From: Rhynochetos jubatus
Lineage: Eukaryota; Chordata; Aves; Eurypygiformes; Rhynochetidae
DNA: 64,000 bases
Direction: 5' to 3'
NCBI GenBank assembly: GCA_027574665.1
Contig: CM050650.1
Coordinates: 104,505,086-104,569,085 of the forward strand
A model generated the notes under the pieces. That model was not told where the DNA came from, ran no database searches, and saw nothing but the letters and a program-made list of their open reading frames with translations. This document shows, one piece after another, positions 25,649 through 37,217 of this stretch (positions within the stretch are counted from its first letter, which is position 1; each line of letters opens with the position of its first letter). The position numbers were made by a program, and so were the translations under genes.

Positions 25649-28487
25649 GTATGCCTAAGCAAAACTGAAGGGTGGCAAATTATTTGCTTTGTGGGAAGTA
25701 TCACACAGGGACAGATAAAAATAACAGTTTGGGCTCTGAAGAAAATGTATGCTATATAGCACTCTGAAGCTTACACAGGAGAGGTAGAGGGCTGCTCTGA
25801 GGTTGGAAGAATCCCTGGATTACTGTAGGAGGTGAAGGATGATGAGGGGTGAGCTTCTGTTCTTCAAAGACAAGTATATTTGATAAAATCTTTGAAGCTT
25901 CTAGTAGAATACCTGTAACTTCAATATACATATATATTTTTGCCACAGTATGTTACCCATTTAAAATTAACAGTAGAAAGTAATATAAGGATGTTTTCCC
26001 TTAGAAAAGTCAATGCCTTCATGGAAAACTTACAATGGTTAGTGATTGTTTCTTGGGAGAAAAACCACCAACTTTTGGCTTTCTTGCTACTAAATAACTT
26101 TTCCTTATGCAAAACTTCGAAACATAATGTAACACCTTCATTTACCAAGACATTTGTACAGATAATAATATTTTGAAATTTACTTAGCATTTATTGTTTA
26201 AAGAAAAATTATATATATACACCAGAAATTGAAGTTACTCTGTAGCCCCATGCTATACGCAAAAGATGGAAAGGGATCATTTCAGCTCTTCCTAGACTTG
26301 AGCAAGTTGAAATGTTGCTGTGGTCTGCCTGGCAGACCACAGGCATTACTTCACAGATTGTCTGTCACAAGACATAACCACTAATATCTGACAGTGAGCG
26401 ACTAAGGAGAAAAATATGTTGTTAACTAAAGAAATAGTTACAGTTTTTTGGTGGCAGAGCTAATTTAAGAATTTTCCTTCCTACCACACTGAAATCTCTG
26501 GCTCCCTCCGTTGGGATGTGGCAAAGTACCAAAACAAATCTCCAAGATAAAAAACACATCTTGACCTCCCTTTTGGTAAAATAAGCAGATGTAATTCCTT
26601 TTACTTCTTACTTTTCTTGCAACATTTTATACAAATACTGTACACAAAACAGTGTGTAGATGGGGAAAACATGTCACCTACAAGCTCCAGATCCAAAGTC
26701 CCTTGTTTATACATGATTTTCTTATACATCATTCTATTATACCAATAATAGTTATCAAGTTTTCTCAAGACTAGAAAAACAGCTTAAGGTATATACTTGG
26801 AGAGGGAACCTGAGTTTTCTTACTTCCTTCCTGTACCCTTTACACTGGTTTGCTCTACCACACCATGATGTACTGTCCCAATTAATCAACTTCTGTTCCC
26901 ATTCAGTAGAGTGAATGAATGTTCTAAAACACATTCCAGCAATATAGGTGTCTTTTTCAATTTAACTAGCATAATAGCTCAGATCTGACCTCTTATCATG
27001 GCTAAATGTCTTTCCACTCCAGCACCTGGAGTTAGAGAGCCCCAGACATCTCCTTACTGTGCTTACTCTGCCACATTAAAATTAACTCTGAAATGTGTAA
27101 ATTCCTAGTTTGGTTCAAATTAAAGAATGAAGAGTATATTCTCATACTCATCCATGTGAGGTTTTTACTGTTGTCATTAGAAAACCCACAAAATATTCAG
27201 AAAAAAAATAAGGAAAAACACAAAAGAAAAGAAAAAGTGGACAGATATGCAGGTAGTTGGTTAAAGGTCAACTCTACCAAGAAATTCTGACATTTACAAG
27301 GTAGAGGCCCGTGCACAGCTGGTCCCCCAGGAAGCCAGCTGACTGTCCTACAGTTAAGTGCCCCAGTCCCCATTCTTGGCACTCATGAGAAAACTTAATT
27401 TCAGGACAACTGTCCAAAGACCTTTAAATACAAGTGGCTACCACAAATCTGTGTGGTTCAGTGAGGTCTACAAGGACTGTAATACAGAGAGTTTCTAGCC
27501 TGTTAGCTAATAAGGAAAGAAATTTTCTGGCCATGCATTTTCTCTTTCCCATCTGGTGTTAAAGAGGGCATAAGCCCAGGGCTTCAGATACTCAGTGTTG
27601 CTTAGGGAAAGGGGGATTTGTCCTGGCTTTGCAATGGCTCTACTTCTGGTGTGGGAGGAGCTTCTACTCCCTCTTGCAGAATGAACACATTTCTTTCAGG
27701 CTTGCATTTAGACCTAAAGTCTTTTTTGCACCATGTACACCTCCCTAAATTGACCTCTGTTGTAGATACTTTATTACAGCTTCCACATGCTTACATTGTT
27801 GGGGGTTTTTACCTCATGTTAAACTAACAACTGATGGTAACAACTCCTATCTTGTTCCCTGTGTCATTTTCACAGGTAACTATTTTCAAAAAAGGATCAA
27901 AATACAAGAATGTTCTGTATACAGCATAAATATCTTTTATAGTGTATTGCTGACCTCAAACTTAGGAAATGCATTTCTAACTTTTGACTCTTCCCTTTGT
28001 ATTTCTGAAAGGGAACAGAGGAAGAAAACAAAGATTTCATTATATCTTTGGCCCCTTTTCCTGAGCTCCTTCTCTTTCGGTTCAGCCTCAAAATTATGTC
28101 TACAAAGTGGCAGGAACCAGATCAGGGCATAAGTTTGTGCTTAGTACATAGGATCCAGAGCAGGGTTTTCCTCAGGCAAAAAGCAAAGTAAAGACATTTG
28201 CAGTAAGAATGACTGGGTGGTGGAAAGAAACTGTAAAGGTGAAGAGAAAATAGCAGGGACCATAATCAAATCAGTAGGACAGAGAGTTTAGAGTTAAAAG
28301 TACATGAAAACCTAGAACAGAGAAGGAAAAGGTGGGCATATTGTTAAGAGAAGAACTGGAATAATTTTAATTAATAGCTGTTGATTTGTAGTCATGCTTT
28401 GGAGGATGACAGAAATTCAAATCACAGTTGCCTTACATAAGCAGGAATGATGACAGAAGGCAGGAATATTTGAAAAAGTCAAAACCT
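23106..28487. other. Non-coding DNA with a long poly(A) tract
   Basis: No gene recognised. The notable item is the A44 run at 25602-25645, listed separately. Confidence 0.5.
25602..25645 (+). repeat. Uninterrupted A44 homopolymer
   Basis: A pure run of 44 A. It could be a simple repeat or the tail of a retroposed transcript. No AATAAA lies in the 30 bases upstream and no recognisable processed pseudogene precedes it. Confidence 0.95.
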
Positions 28488-28750
28488 CAGTGACATCCAA
28501 GACTGTACCAGGTGTTTTCCCGTTTTGCATATATTATTTCTCTGGAATGAATAGTATCTGAGGCAATCTCAGAGGGTTTCAGGTACCTGTGATATGTTTT
28601 TTCCTTTGGGGCTTTTGGGGGATCACTCATTTCTCTGTCTCCTTCCCAGCCTGTAAAGTCTCTGGAGAAAAGCCTGATGTCTGGATCGGGCGATAGATGC
28701 ACGGGCACTTCACATATCAGTAGCAACCATATTCCCAAAATAACCCTCAT
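28488..28750 (-). CDS. Putative exon with signal-peptide-like start (unrecognised)
   Basis: From the ATG at 28748-28750 the minus strand is open for 87 codons. The predicted start is MRVILGIWLLLICEVPVHLS: a short basic n-region, a hydrophobic core and a polar turn, as in secreted proteins. The rest is mixed-charge and not low-complexity (for example DPDIRLFSRDF, near residues 22-32). A possible splice donor (tg|gtacag) occurs near the 3' end, at about 28506, and AACAG just upstream of the ATG could be an acceptor. I do not recognise the protein. Against it: the frame is short, the ATG context is weak and no partner exon was identified. It may be a chance ORF. Confidence 0.22.
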
Positions 28751-31700
28751 CAAGCTGTTCACAGTGGATGGACATCAAACATTGCTTTGTATAAAGAATA
28801 CATCAGGACTTCTCTCCAGAACTTGTAACAATGGTGGTACAGTTTTTAAGGGTATCTCACACTTGTGAGTTGGCAGCAATTACGTCCCACACTTTGACTA
28901 AGACAGTATAACACAGGGTACAGCTGATTCTTAGCAGATATTTTGTTTGCCCACACTTGGACCTATCGCACCTGTATGACATATGACTCAGCCTCTGTGT
29001 TCAGTTCAGAAAGTTGGAAACTCTTCGTAAGTGATAAATCAGCTCTCTGCTAGGGGAGGTTTGTTGGCATATGTATCAATTTTCCTCTGTTACGAAGACA
29101 TGATATGGAGACAATTTTGTTAGGTAACAAACACACCATAACTCAGGTAATGAAAGGATATCCTTATAATATTTTGTCTTGGGAAATGCAAGCATAGTCT
29201 TCTTCATCTTGCACTGTGAGAGGTATTTTGATTGAAATTCCGGTGCTGGAAAAACTAATATGGTTCTTCCCTTGACTTCACCCGAGTGAAGTTTTACTGT
29301 GTATTTGTTACATGATGAAATGCCCATATCCAGATACAACTGTCCCTTTATCAGCAATAGTGTAAATTGAGATTACTTCTGTTTGGCATACATAAACTGA
29401 GGTTAACACTTACATAGGCAATTATGCCTAAACACCCCATAAACATATCTCCTAATGATAAAGATTTCAGAGAAAAAGATGTCAGGAAGTCAAAGTGGAC
29501 CAGTCCCAGAAGGTCTTTGCAAAGAACTTCTTACTGTTAATTTTTAGTAAGACAATCAGTATATTGACTTCTCTTTTAATAGTGATATGTACAACATAGC
29601 ATGAGGACAGGGGGCTGTTCCTTTAAGAAGAAAAGGATGGTACTGAGTCAAGTATGCAGTGTGAGTGACAGCTATCAGAGGGACCGGCCTGTAGCTATGG
29701 ACCATGGAAGTCACAATCCACAAAACAAAACAAAAGATTCCCAGTATAAACAAAGTACTTCTTCAATAGCTGATTAAGAGTATAACAAATGTGGAAGCTC
29801 CAATAAGGGTATTTGTTCCAGGCCATTTAGAGGAATGTAGCTGAACAAGCCACAGAATTGTAGAGACTGAGAATTTGTTGTCTGAGATGAGAGTAGGCTG
29901 TCCTACCACTGACTGTATCCTTGCACATCACAAGGTGAGATCAAACAACTGTAAACTGTAGCAATTTAATATCCTATTATTACCTGCAGCAGGAACAGCC
30001 TGCGCCTGTTTCCACAAAGGTTAAAACCAGGATGCCCAGGTTTGTCTATCATCTGGATTGTCAAACCCAGACTTAGTTCCCACATACCACACACCTTATG
30101 AAGAGCTAAACGGAAAAGCAGTGTGAGTCTTGTCAATGAGAAAAAATTTTCAGACCTCAAGGGTCAGGATGATTACAAGTGAAAGGAGAATACTATAGAT
30201 CAAAGATTGTGGAAACTATAGACAAAGAGCCTCGGAAAATTTCAAATCTGACAACTCCCTGTTTAGGAGATCACAGGTGGCTTGGTGATTCTACACAGGA
30301 AAGCAAGGTAAGATTTATTAGGCTGGGATATCTAAATGAAAACAGACGCAAGAGGGGTTGCTGAAAGCCAGAAATATAGGTGTGAATCAGGAAGGATTCC
30401 AAGGCTGGAATACTTAATCTGGATAGAGACATGTTCTCTCATTGTTTAAATTTAGAAGAATCCTAAGCTTTTATTATTTTGAACATAAAGCCATTCATCT
30501 CCATTCAAAAGAATAGCTCAGGAAACCAAAAGAACTGAACCAGATTTTTGAGTATATCCAATGGATCTCCTGAAAAGGTTAGGTTTCCATTACAGCATAC
30601 AGAATCCTTATTTGGGTCCAAAATGTCAAGCTGGGTTGTTTCTGTTATACTTTTCCACCTCTTTTTTTTTTTTTTTTTTTTTTTTTTCTCATATGCACCA
30701 TGAGAATAATAAACCTAACCCAAAACCACTCTTAAAATATTTATGTTTATATTAAGAACCTTTTTTGGAAAAAATGAACTTTGCTTGTGGCATAAAAATG
30801 GAACAATAGTAAATAAAATAAAATAAGATGAGGAAAACTTAAAATGCTTAAGGCATCTCTGAGTAAACATCATACAATCTGTATCTAATGCGTAAGGAAC
30901 AAGACGTTACCACCATGAAGTAAAATAAATTACCAAAACAAAATAAATTGCCTTCTTGGATGGATGAAAAATGAAGCAACGTGATAACTACAAGTTGAAA
31001 TGGTCCGCTCTTGAAGAAATAATATGTTCAGGGAATAGTTATCATAATTTTCCAAACATTGTGAACTATAAATGAGAATTGTAAAAGAGTATACAGATAT
31101 TTTTCCAACAGTGTCGGTGGGAAATTCAGCTGAAAGATGTGATCTCTGCTACCTGGTAATAATCCACAATGGTTAAAAGAACACTAGGTGAAAGGGCAGT
31201 CGTTACTAATGAAATAAGAAAGCTGTAATCAAGCAGACAAAGAGTCATCAGGTAACAGACAGACATGTTAATGGAGGCAACATTCAGAGTGTCGTTAACA
31301 AATGTTCAGTTGGAAGGATCTTCAGGTACAGCGCTGGACATAAAGCAAAGCTATGTAGGAAGAAAATGTTTCAGATTACTAATTCACACCGAGCAAGGCT
31401 TGATGGTTAAACAGTAACACTGACGGCGCCAGAATTTGACTGAAGGGGGGATGGAAGGAGAAGTTACCATTGAAAGTAAAAGAAAAAAAAGAAAACCACA
31501 AGAAAAAAAACCCACCACCTTTGTGTATTCACTTTGCTGATAAAGGGTGAAACATTAAAGGACATAGATGTCTTACCTGTCAGTGAGTGGTATAAATGTG
31601 TATCTTCAGCAGAGGGTACCAGACTTATTGAAGGATGTTAGCCATTAAAGTAACACTGGATGCAGTAGTAAACGGATCTGAAATCCTTTGGAAAAGGTTG

Positions 31701-31955
31701 GACTGAAACAGGAACCCATTTATCACCATGTACTTTGAGGCAACTACTAAGATATGCATTCACAGACTGGTGAATTGTGGGGAGATAGATTAACTTCTGT
31801 GGGCTTCAGTGTCACGGATAATGTTATTATGGTGAGTCAGTAAATTGTTCACATCTCTTTTCCACAATAAGAACAAGTCTTCAGATCAGTACTTCAAATG
31901 AAATGAATCTCCTTGCCGTGATCCTGGCTGGGGCACACCTGCCCGGGGGGCAGCT
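28751..31955. other. Non-coding DNA
   Basis: No gene recognised. It contains a T26 run at 30662-30687. The remainder is AT-rich with no dispersed repeat that I can name. Confidence 0.5.
30662..30687. repeat. T26 homopolymer
   Basis: An uninterrupted run of 26 T preceded by ttttccacctc. As poly(A) on the minus strand it could mark a retroposed sequence, but nothing recognisable lies on that side. Confidence 0.9.
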
Positions 31956-31959
31956 CTGC

Positions 31960-32252
31960 TGCAGAGGTCCTAGTAGGCAGCAAGCTAAGCCTGAGCCAGC
32001 AGTGAGCCCTGGCAGCAGTGACCGCCAAGAGCAGCCCATGCTATATTAGCAGGAGCACAGCCAGCACATTCAAGGAAAGGGATGCCTTAGCCCTTGCTAC
32101 CTCCATCCTTGAAGTTTTTCAAGACCTGACTGGATAATGCCTTAAACATTCCAGCCTGATCCTATAATTGACCCTGCTTTAAGCAAGAGGTTAAACTAGA
32201 AACCTCCTGAGATCCCTTTCACCCTCAGTTATCCTATGATTCTACAATCTTA
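31960..32252 (+). mobile_element. CR1: Old CR1 fragment with internal deletion
   Basis: The GC-richer left part (ctatattagcaggagcacag) resembles the CR1 ORF2 end. It jumps to the 3' portion (ctacctccatccttgaagtt, gaaacctcctgagatccctt) and ends near tatcctatgattctacaatc, a CR1-type tail. It is diverged, with an internal gap; the left limit is approximate. Confidence 0.65.
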
Positions 32253-34501
32253 ATCAAGGGAAAAGATATCATTAGTTTAATATGATGACAGACAAAAGGA
32301 GAGAGCGTATGCAAATGCAAAAGGGTCATCATCATGCGCTTTCCATGTTATTTGTTTTGGAGGAGAAACAAGATACATGACCGATATGCAGAGACAACAG
32401 AAAATTAGCCGCAAAGACCTCTGACTTTAGAGAGATTTTAGAGTTCTAAATGACTTAGGCAAAAGCTTAGCATTCGTATTTTCTGATTAAAGTGAGACTG
32501 AGCAAAGTTTCACGACCATCACCTGGATTGTGGCCTAAGACTCACGAGCAGAAAGTCACGCTTGTATTGAATTCTTCCATGCCCTGCATGGTTTCAGCAC
32601 TGTTGGAAAAATTGCCCGCAGGACCTCAGTAGGAAAGTATCGCTGCCGTGGTATTCCACCTGGCTATACCTACTATTTCAGAGATCATATTGGAAATGAC
32701 AGGAAAATTTTTTAAAAAGTGTGAATTTACAGAAAAGCTGTATGTCTTGATGTGGAAAGAGAGTGTCAGATGGGGATTGTGTGATAAACCAAAAGATGTA
32801 GCTGTTCTTCAGACTTCAGAACAAAATACCTTTGTTTGGTGAGAGAACCTAAATTGACAAATAAGTAAATTTATGCCAGAGTTCTATGAGGATTTTAATT
32901 CTACAATGGATTTTCAAGAAGGGAAAGTGACTGCTTGGCTTTTTCAGTCCCAGATACGGTGCCTTCTGTAGCGATCCTAACCAAAGACGACTATGGTGAC
33001 GATTGATCCACACAGATGCTGACGCGAGTAGGCACAGGTGTGTGCTTTATTGCATATATTATTTGGCCTTTAAAGACTGTGCCGTACTGCACAAATCCCT
33101 TGACGTAGGATCATCAGTGATGATGCCACCAGCATGTCCTTGTCATCTTGAAGTGAAGCAGCATGTGCTCATCCTTTTGCTCAACAGCAGAAATGACGAA
33201 TAGAGCCGTTTATTTGTGGGAAAACCTAATAAGAGCTCTAGAGACTGAAATGCTAGCGGACCTCACAACTGACAGGATATGTGCATTGTGTCGTGCCCTG
33301 ACCAGAGGTCTGTCAAATGATGCATCATCACAGCGTTCCCAGAGTCAGAATGGGTGTAAGATTTTGCAACTTAGTGTATCTTTTCTAGGGTGTTAATAAA
33401 AGGGTTGTCTTTCTTGAAAGGCTGTATGGCTTTCTTGTTGGGATCAAAAAAAAAGCAGCACCTCCTGGTACAAAACAGCTTACAAAAGAAAAAGTCAAGT
33501 TATCAGACACCTACTTCCCAGCTTATTGTGAACAACAGAAGAGCAAAAGGCTCCAAAACAGTTGATTTACTGTTTCTTTAGTCCCCTAAATATGGCCTGT
33601 CCAGACTCCAGGTACCTTATGAGCCCATTCTTGAGTAATCAACCTGAGGTCAGCCCAGTACCAGTATTAAGAAAGCTTTTTTTGTCAGTATCTACAGATC
33701 AAGATCTTTCATACATGTAGAGAAGAGGGAAGGGAAACAAGAGGCTCCAGTTTGGACATAGTCTAATAGTGAAGGAGTCAGATATTGTTTCTTCTTTGCC
33801 ATTTGCAGTTTGTAATGACACCAACCTAACCCATTCAATATCAGCAGCCCAGCTAGGTGGTTCTAGATGGGTCTGGGGTGCTCAGATTTCAACTTCACTG
33901 CAACAGACAGTACTGACCAGCTGGGATGATAATCTTCAGGACTTCCATAGGGCCGTATAACAGGCAGAATGCATGTGGAAAGCTAACTAATCCCAAAACC
34001 AGCCCAGGAAGCTAAAATGCATTAGGGATTACATGACCGACAGATTTATAGTTCCAAATAAAAGCAATGACATATTGAACTAGAAGAAAAAAAAAAAAAA
34101 AAAGAAAGAAAAGGGAATCCTCTGAAGTCATAGTTTCTTTAAGGGTGACCAATTTTGTACAGCTCTGATGGTGTTCTGAGATGCAGGATGTAAGATCTCC
34201 AGGGTCCACTTGAGCTGCTAAAATAATGTAGGGAACTAAAGAGTTACAAAAAGAAATGTTTCACTTGGGAACAAAGTGAGCAATAAACCTAGCTAGACAC
34301 AGTGTTTTTGGCTTACGATGTGAGAGAACATACAACATTATATCATAAAAGCTTATGAATGTGTGAAACAGGAAGCCCAGATATACTTAACAGACCTAAG
34401 TATTATTTCCACAACAACAACTTCCTTTCTAGCCCCGTTGTTTCCTGGTTTGATTATGCCCCGAAGCATGATAGCCAATCCCCTTGTAAGTGATTTTATC
34501 T
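32253..34501. other. Non-coding DNA upstream of the provirus
   Basis: No gene recognised. It contains an A17 run at 34087-34103. The frames here are short and show no motif. Confidence 0.5.
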
Positions 34502-34507
34502 GTGGTG
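34502..34507. repeat. Target-site duplication, left copy (gtggtg)
   Basis: The six bases gtggtg directly abut the LTR end TGTTGCC at 34508. The identical six bases follow the other LTR at 39572-39577. A 6-bp duplication is the size made by alpha- and betaretroviral integrases. Confidence 0.95.
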
Positions 34508-34773
34508 TGTTGCCTTCGCAAGGCGTGGCGACCTGGTTCAGGAACGGCACGGCGACCCCCCCCGGGCCGCTCGGGCCATCTGCTCACAGACACCAATGTG
34601 GTGGACGGCAAATGGCGTTTATTGATGTGTAACACCGCATTATATGGCTTAGGTTTGTCACGTCACTTCCGTCTGTTTACATTGCAAACTACACGCTACT
34701 GGCTATCAGGGGAGGGTCCCTGTCTTTCCGTACAGCACGTAATCTTCCGGCCGCCAGATCCTAACTACCCACA
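34508..34773 (-). repeat. 3' LTR of the provirus
   Basis: The sense strand starts TGTGGGTAGTTAGG and ends GCGAAGGCAACA. It is identical, base for base by eye, to the LTR at 39306-39571, including the C8 run. It is preceded on the sense strand by the polypurine tract and contains the poly(A) signal AATAAA (plus tttatt at 34618-34623). Confidence 0.97.
34618..34623 (-). terminator. Proviral polyadenylation signal AATAAA
   Basis: The sense-strand AATAAA in the 3' LTR sits just upstream of the expected R/U5 border. It would direct 3' end formation of the viral RNA. The same signal is in the 5' LTR at 39416-39421. Confidence 0.8.
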
Positions 34774-34787
34774 TTTCCCCCCTCCCT
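34774..34787 (-). promoter_or_regulatory. Polypurine tract (plus-strand DNA primer)
   Basis: The sense-strand AGGGAGGGGGGAAA lies directly against the TG that starts the 3' LTR. This is the position and composition of a retroviral PPT, which primes plus-strand DNA synthesis. Confidence 0.92.
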
Positions 34788-35008
34788 ATGCGTAAGTAAA
34801 TTGACTAAAATGTAACAATCTCGAAAATACGTATATCGCAATCTTGGAATTGTATCCCGTTCTTAAGCTATGCTTTACAACAATTTTGACACATATCATG
34901 AACTTGAATAAAAAATATAAGGCACGCTAGGTGAGAGGCAACAGGGGTGTTACTGGGAATAACAGGGTATGACTGGAGATAGCTAAACAATTCTGAACAA
35001 GAACATTT
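34788..35008 (-). other. Proviral 3' untranslated region
   Basis: About 220 bp between the env remnant stop and the polypurine tract. No accessory ORF or direct repeat was recognised. Confidence 0.6.
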
Positions 35009-35443
35009 TTATAGCAATTGTCGGTATTCTATCATCATGATATTAACTGTTTCTAGCCGGCTTTTAACAAATGACATGAACTTATTCAATACACAGGGTC
35101 CAAAAATCAGTGCTATTACAATTATTATAATTGGCCCTATCAGGGTAGATATCAGGGAGGTCAGCCATGGTGAATGGTTAAACCATGATGCAAAACAGTT
35201 TTGTTGTGCTTCTCGTTCTTCTTTTTTCGCTTCTCCAATCCTTCTCGCACTTTCAGGTGTGGACAGGATGCTTGTTGACTTGCAGTCTTCTCCTGCTACC
35301 AGTGCGTACGGGTTATAAGGGCGTCTGATAAACCGGTTCTGTGGATAAAAACTCACAATTTTTGTTAGTTTCATTCTGAAGATTTGGTTTGATCGATTTA
35401 AGCGGACACCACTTAACTTTTCCATCTTTTTTAACCGCAGCAT
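35009..35443 (-). pseudogene. env: env remnant with transmembrane anchor
   Basis: The open frame of 144 codons overlaps the 3' end of the integrase frame by about 130 bp in a different frame, as env commonly overlaps pol. Residues ~86-119 carry SWFNHSPWLTSL followed by a hydrophobic span (IGPIIIIVIALIFGPC), matching the membrane-proximal and anchor region of a retroviral TM subunit; a short cytoplasmic tail follows. The anchor plus GPC pattern is of the gammaretrovirus/type-D kind rather than the betaretrovirus kind (judgement from family knowledge). The surface subunit, fusion peptide and disulfide loop are absent: a large deletion joins the env start to the anchor. Host receptor binding by this product is not expected. 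Confidence 0.75.
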
Positions 35444-36344
35444 ACCCTCGTCCTGTAAGAACTAGCCTCCACCCTTGTTCCCATTCCCCTAGCTTGTTTC
35501 TAATTATGACCAGCGGGCCTTCTTCTAGCGCTCGAGTAGCCCAATGTTTCTGGGTGGGGCTATTCACCTCTTCCCCCCTAGGGAATTGATTCAGTGCTAA
35601 CAGAGCAGTCGCTAGCAGGCGTGCTCGGTCTTTTGGGGGAACAGCATTGGTAAAACCTTCTGTTTTTGCTAACACCTCTAATTTAGCTTTCAGGGTTTGG
35701 TTCGCCCGTTCGACTATAGCTTGTCCAGTGCTATTATACGGGATGCCGTGTGTTAGGGTGATACCCCATTTCAATGTAAATGCCTGGACAGATCTAGAGA
35801 CGAAACTTGGGCCATTATCTGTTTTAATCTGATTGGGGACGCCAAGCCACGCCATGGCCGTCAGCCAATGTTGGATGGTCGCTTTCGAGTCGGCCTTAAG
35901 GTGTTGTGTGGCTACGATCACTCCACTGTATGTGTCTACGGTCACCGCTAGCCACGCTCGAGGTTTCAGCAATTGACAGAGCGTGAAATCTGTTTGCCAC
36001 ACCTCGGAGGCCTTAAGACCTCTGGGGTTGACTCCGCTAGACCACAATGGTGTTTTCTGACAGTGGGGACATGTGGCTACTATGTGTTTTGCGTCAGTAA
36101 TTGAGATCTCGCATTTCTTTGCTAGCGCTTTAGCTCCGATGTGGAGAGACTCATGTAGCTGACGAGCATCTCTTAACGTCCACAGTCCTTTTGCAGCGGC
36201 GTCTGCCTTGTCGTTGCCGGTTTGGAAAAAACCCTTTGATTGGGTTGTGGCTGTTTGGGAACACGACAGAAAAAGCAAACCGCTCCTTGTCTTCCTCATG
36301 TAATGGTATTGAAAAGAAACAGTCTTTAATATCAAGGACGGCAC
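35313..36344 (-). pseudogene. pol: pol 3' part: RNase H tail and integrase
   Basis: An open frame of 343 codons. Residues from about 41 on read as the RNase H C-terminus (GNDKADAAAKG) and then integrase. The zinc domain shows H64, H68, C92 and C95. The catalytic core has D119 (WQTDF), D176 (KTDNGPS) and E212, a D,D-35-E arrangement. The C-terminal domain continues to the stop at 35313. Integrase inserts viral DNA and makes the 6-bp target duplication. The integrase part looks intact, but it cannot be made by normal read-through because the upstream pol is broken and lies in another frame; the first ~38 residues of this ORF are out-of-phase sequence. There is no start codon of its own in a normal virus. 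Confidence 0.9.
36226..36231 (-). other. Frame change in a six-base run within pol
   Basis: On the sense strand a T6 run separates two frames. Upstream, the reverse transcriptase frame reads into an RNase H-like phrase ending KGFF. Downstream, the RNase H/integrase frame continues from the same point in a frame shifted by one. A one-base length change in the homopolymer is the simplest explanation. Confidence 0.6.
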
Positions 36345-36672
36345 ACGGTTGCCCTTCTGGTATCATGGAGTTTATGGGCAGCAGTGTTTGAACGGGACCC
36401 ATTGGTTGAATTATCTTATTTACTTCACGCAGGTCATGAAGGAGACGAAACCCTTCGTTGGTTCGTTTGGGTATTACAAAAACTGGTGTGTTCCACGGGC
36501 TAGTGGAAGGCTCTATATGACCTCGCTGTAGTTCACGGTCGACTAGCTCAAGAAGAGCGTCCATTCAAGGCTTTGATAGGGGCCACTGCTCGACCCACAC
36601 CGGGTCGGACGATTTCCACGTGAGTTTAATAGGTGGAAGTGGGTGTGCGGCAGTGGCCCTCATGATAAACTT
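36235..36672 (-). pseudogene. pol: pol 5' part: reverse transcriptase fragment
   Basis: The frame enters through the second -1 shift near 36666 and hits an in-frame TGA at 36565-36567. After it the RT fingers/palm start is clear: SPWNTPVFVIPKR, LLHDLREVNK and motif A VLDIKDCFFSIPL, with the first catalytic aspartate. About 20 residues later (near 36245-36265) the sequence jumps to an RNase H C-terminal segment. The palm core with the YxDD motif, the thumb, the connection and most of RNase H are gone, a loss of the order of 1 kb by comparison with other retroviral pol genes. It is non-functional for two independent reasons. Confidence 0.88.
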
Positions 36673-37217
36673 GTCACCCTGGCTTTCAAAAGGGATAGAG
36701 CGTCCCTTCCCAATAGGGGTGGGGTTCCTGACATGACATATGGAAAGAGGGTAATGGTTTTTTCTGGTCCCTTTTCAGTGTGAAGCGTTATTGCTACCAA
36801 TTGAGTACTCTTCCGAGCTCGGGTTAGTCCTCCGACTCCACCTACCATGGGGGCGTTTTCCAATTTCCAATGGGGGGGCCAATTCGTTTCAGGGATAACT
36901 GTAACATCTGCTCCGGTGTCAATCAAAAAGGGGATACTAATAGTAGTGTCATTTAAGGTATTATAGAGGGAACAAATCCCCCATACAACTGGTGGACTAT
37001 CGCATTTTACTGCCAGGGCCACCCTAAGGTCTCGTCCCCAGGAGCTGGTTGTTGCTGCTCCTGAGGTAGGGACTGGTTTGGATGGTTCGTTGGTGGAGTC
37101 ATAAAATTGGTTGGTTCTCGAGGGGGCAGTAGGTTCCATCTGGGGTTGGCATAACTGGGCCGCCTTATGTCCCAAGCGGGAGAGGGCTGTGCGCGGCCCG
37201 GGTGCCCCCTCCCCCAT
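36660..37217 (-). CDS. pro: Retroviral aspartic protease (pro), open
   Basis: A homodimeric aspartic protease that cuts Gag and Pol during maturation. It has the active site LIDTGADVTVIP (D100-T-G), a glycine-rich flap region (VGGVGG, residues 125-130) and the C-terminal LLGRDAL helix motif (168-174). The frame is -1 relative to gag and overlaps its 3' end by about 210 bp, so it should be made as Gag-Pro by frameshifting at 37220-37226. The ATG at 37215-37217 is incidental. The frame upstream is closed by a TAA just before the slippery site, which places the shift precisely. No dUTPase domain precedes it, unlike many betaretroviruses. In avian leukosis viruses the protease is instead in frame with Gag. 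Confidence 0.9.
   Translation of the reverse strand: MGEGAPGPRTALSRLGHKAAQLCQPQMEPTAPSRTNQFYDSTNEPSKPVPTSGAATTSSWGRDLRVALAVKCDSPPVVWGICSLYNTLNDTTISIPFLIDTGADVTVIPETNWPPHWKLENAPMVGGVGGLTRARKSTQLVAITLHTEKGPEKTITLFPYVMSGTPPLLGRDALSLLKARVTSLS
36666..36672 (-). promoter_or_regulatory. Probable pro-pol -1 frameshift site (A AGT TTA)
   Basis: The sense-strand AAGTTTA is read in the protease frame as A AGT TTA, two codons before the pro stop. Its UUUA part resembles known retroviral pro-pol sites. The pol frame is -1 to pro and is open from here to the TGA at 36565. No clear downstream stem was worked out. Confidence 0.5.

Noticed and set aside
34363..34795. ORFs over the 3' LTR and its flank on both strands
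   Set aside because: They repeat the same LTR-derived peptides seen in the 5' LTR and are by-products of LTR sequence.
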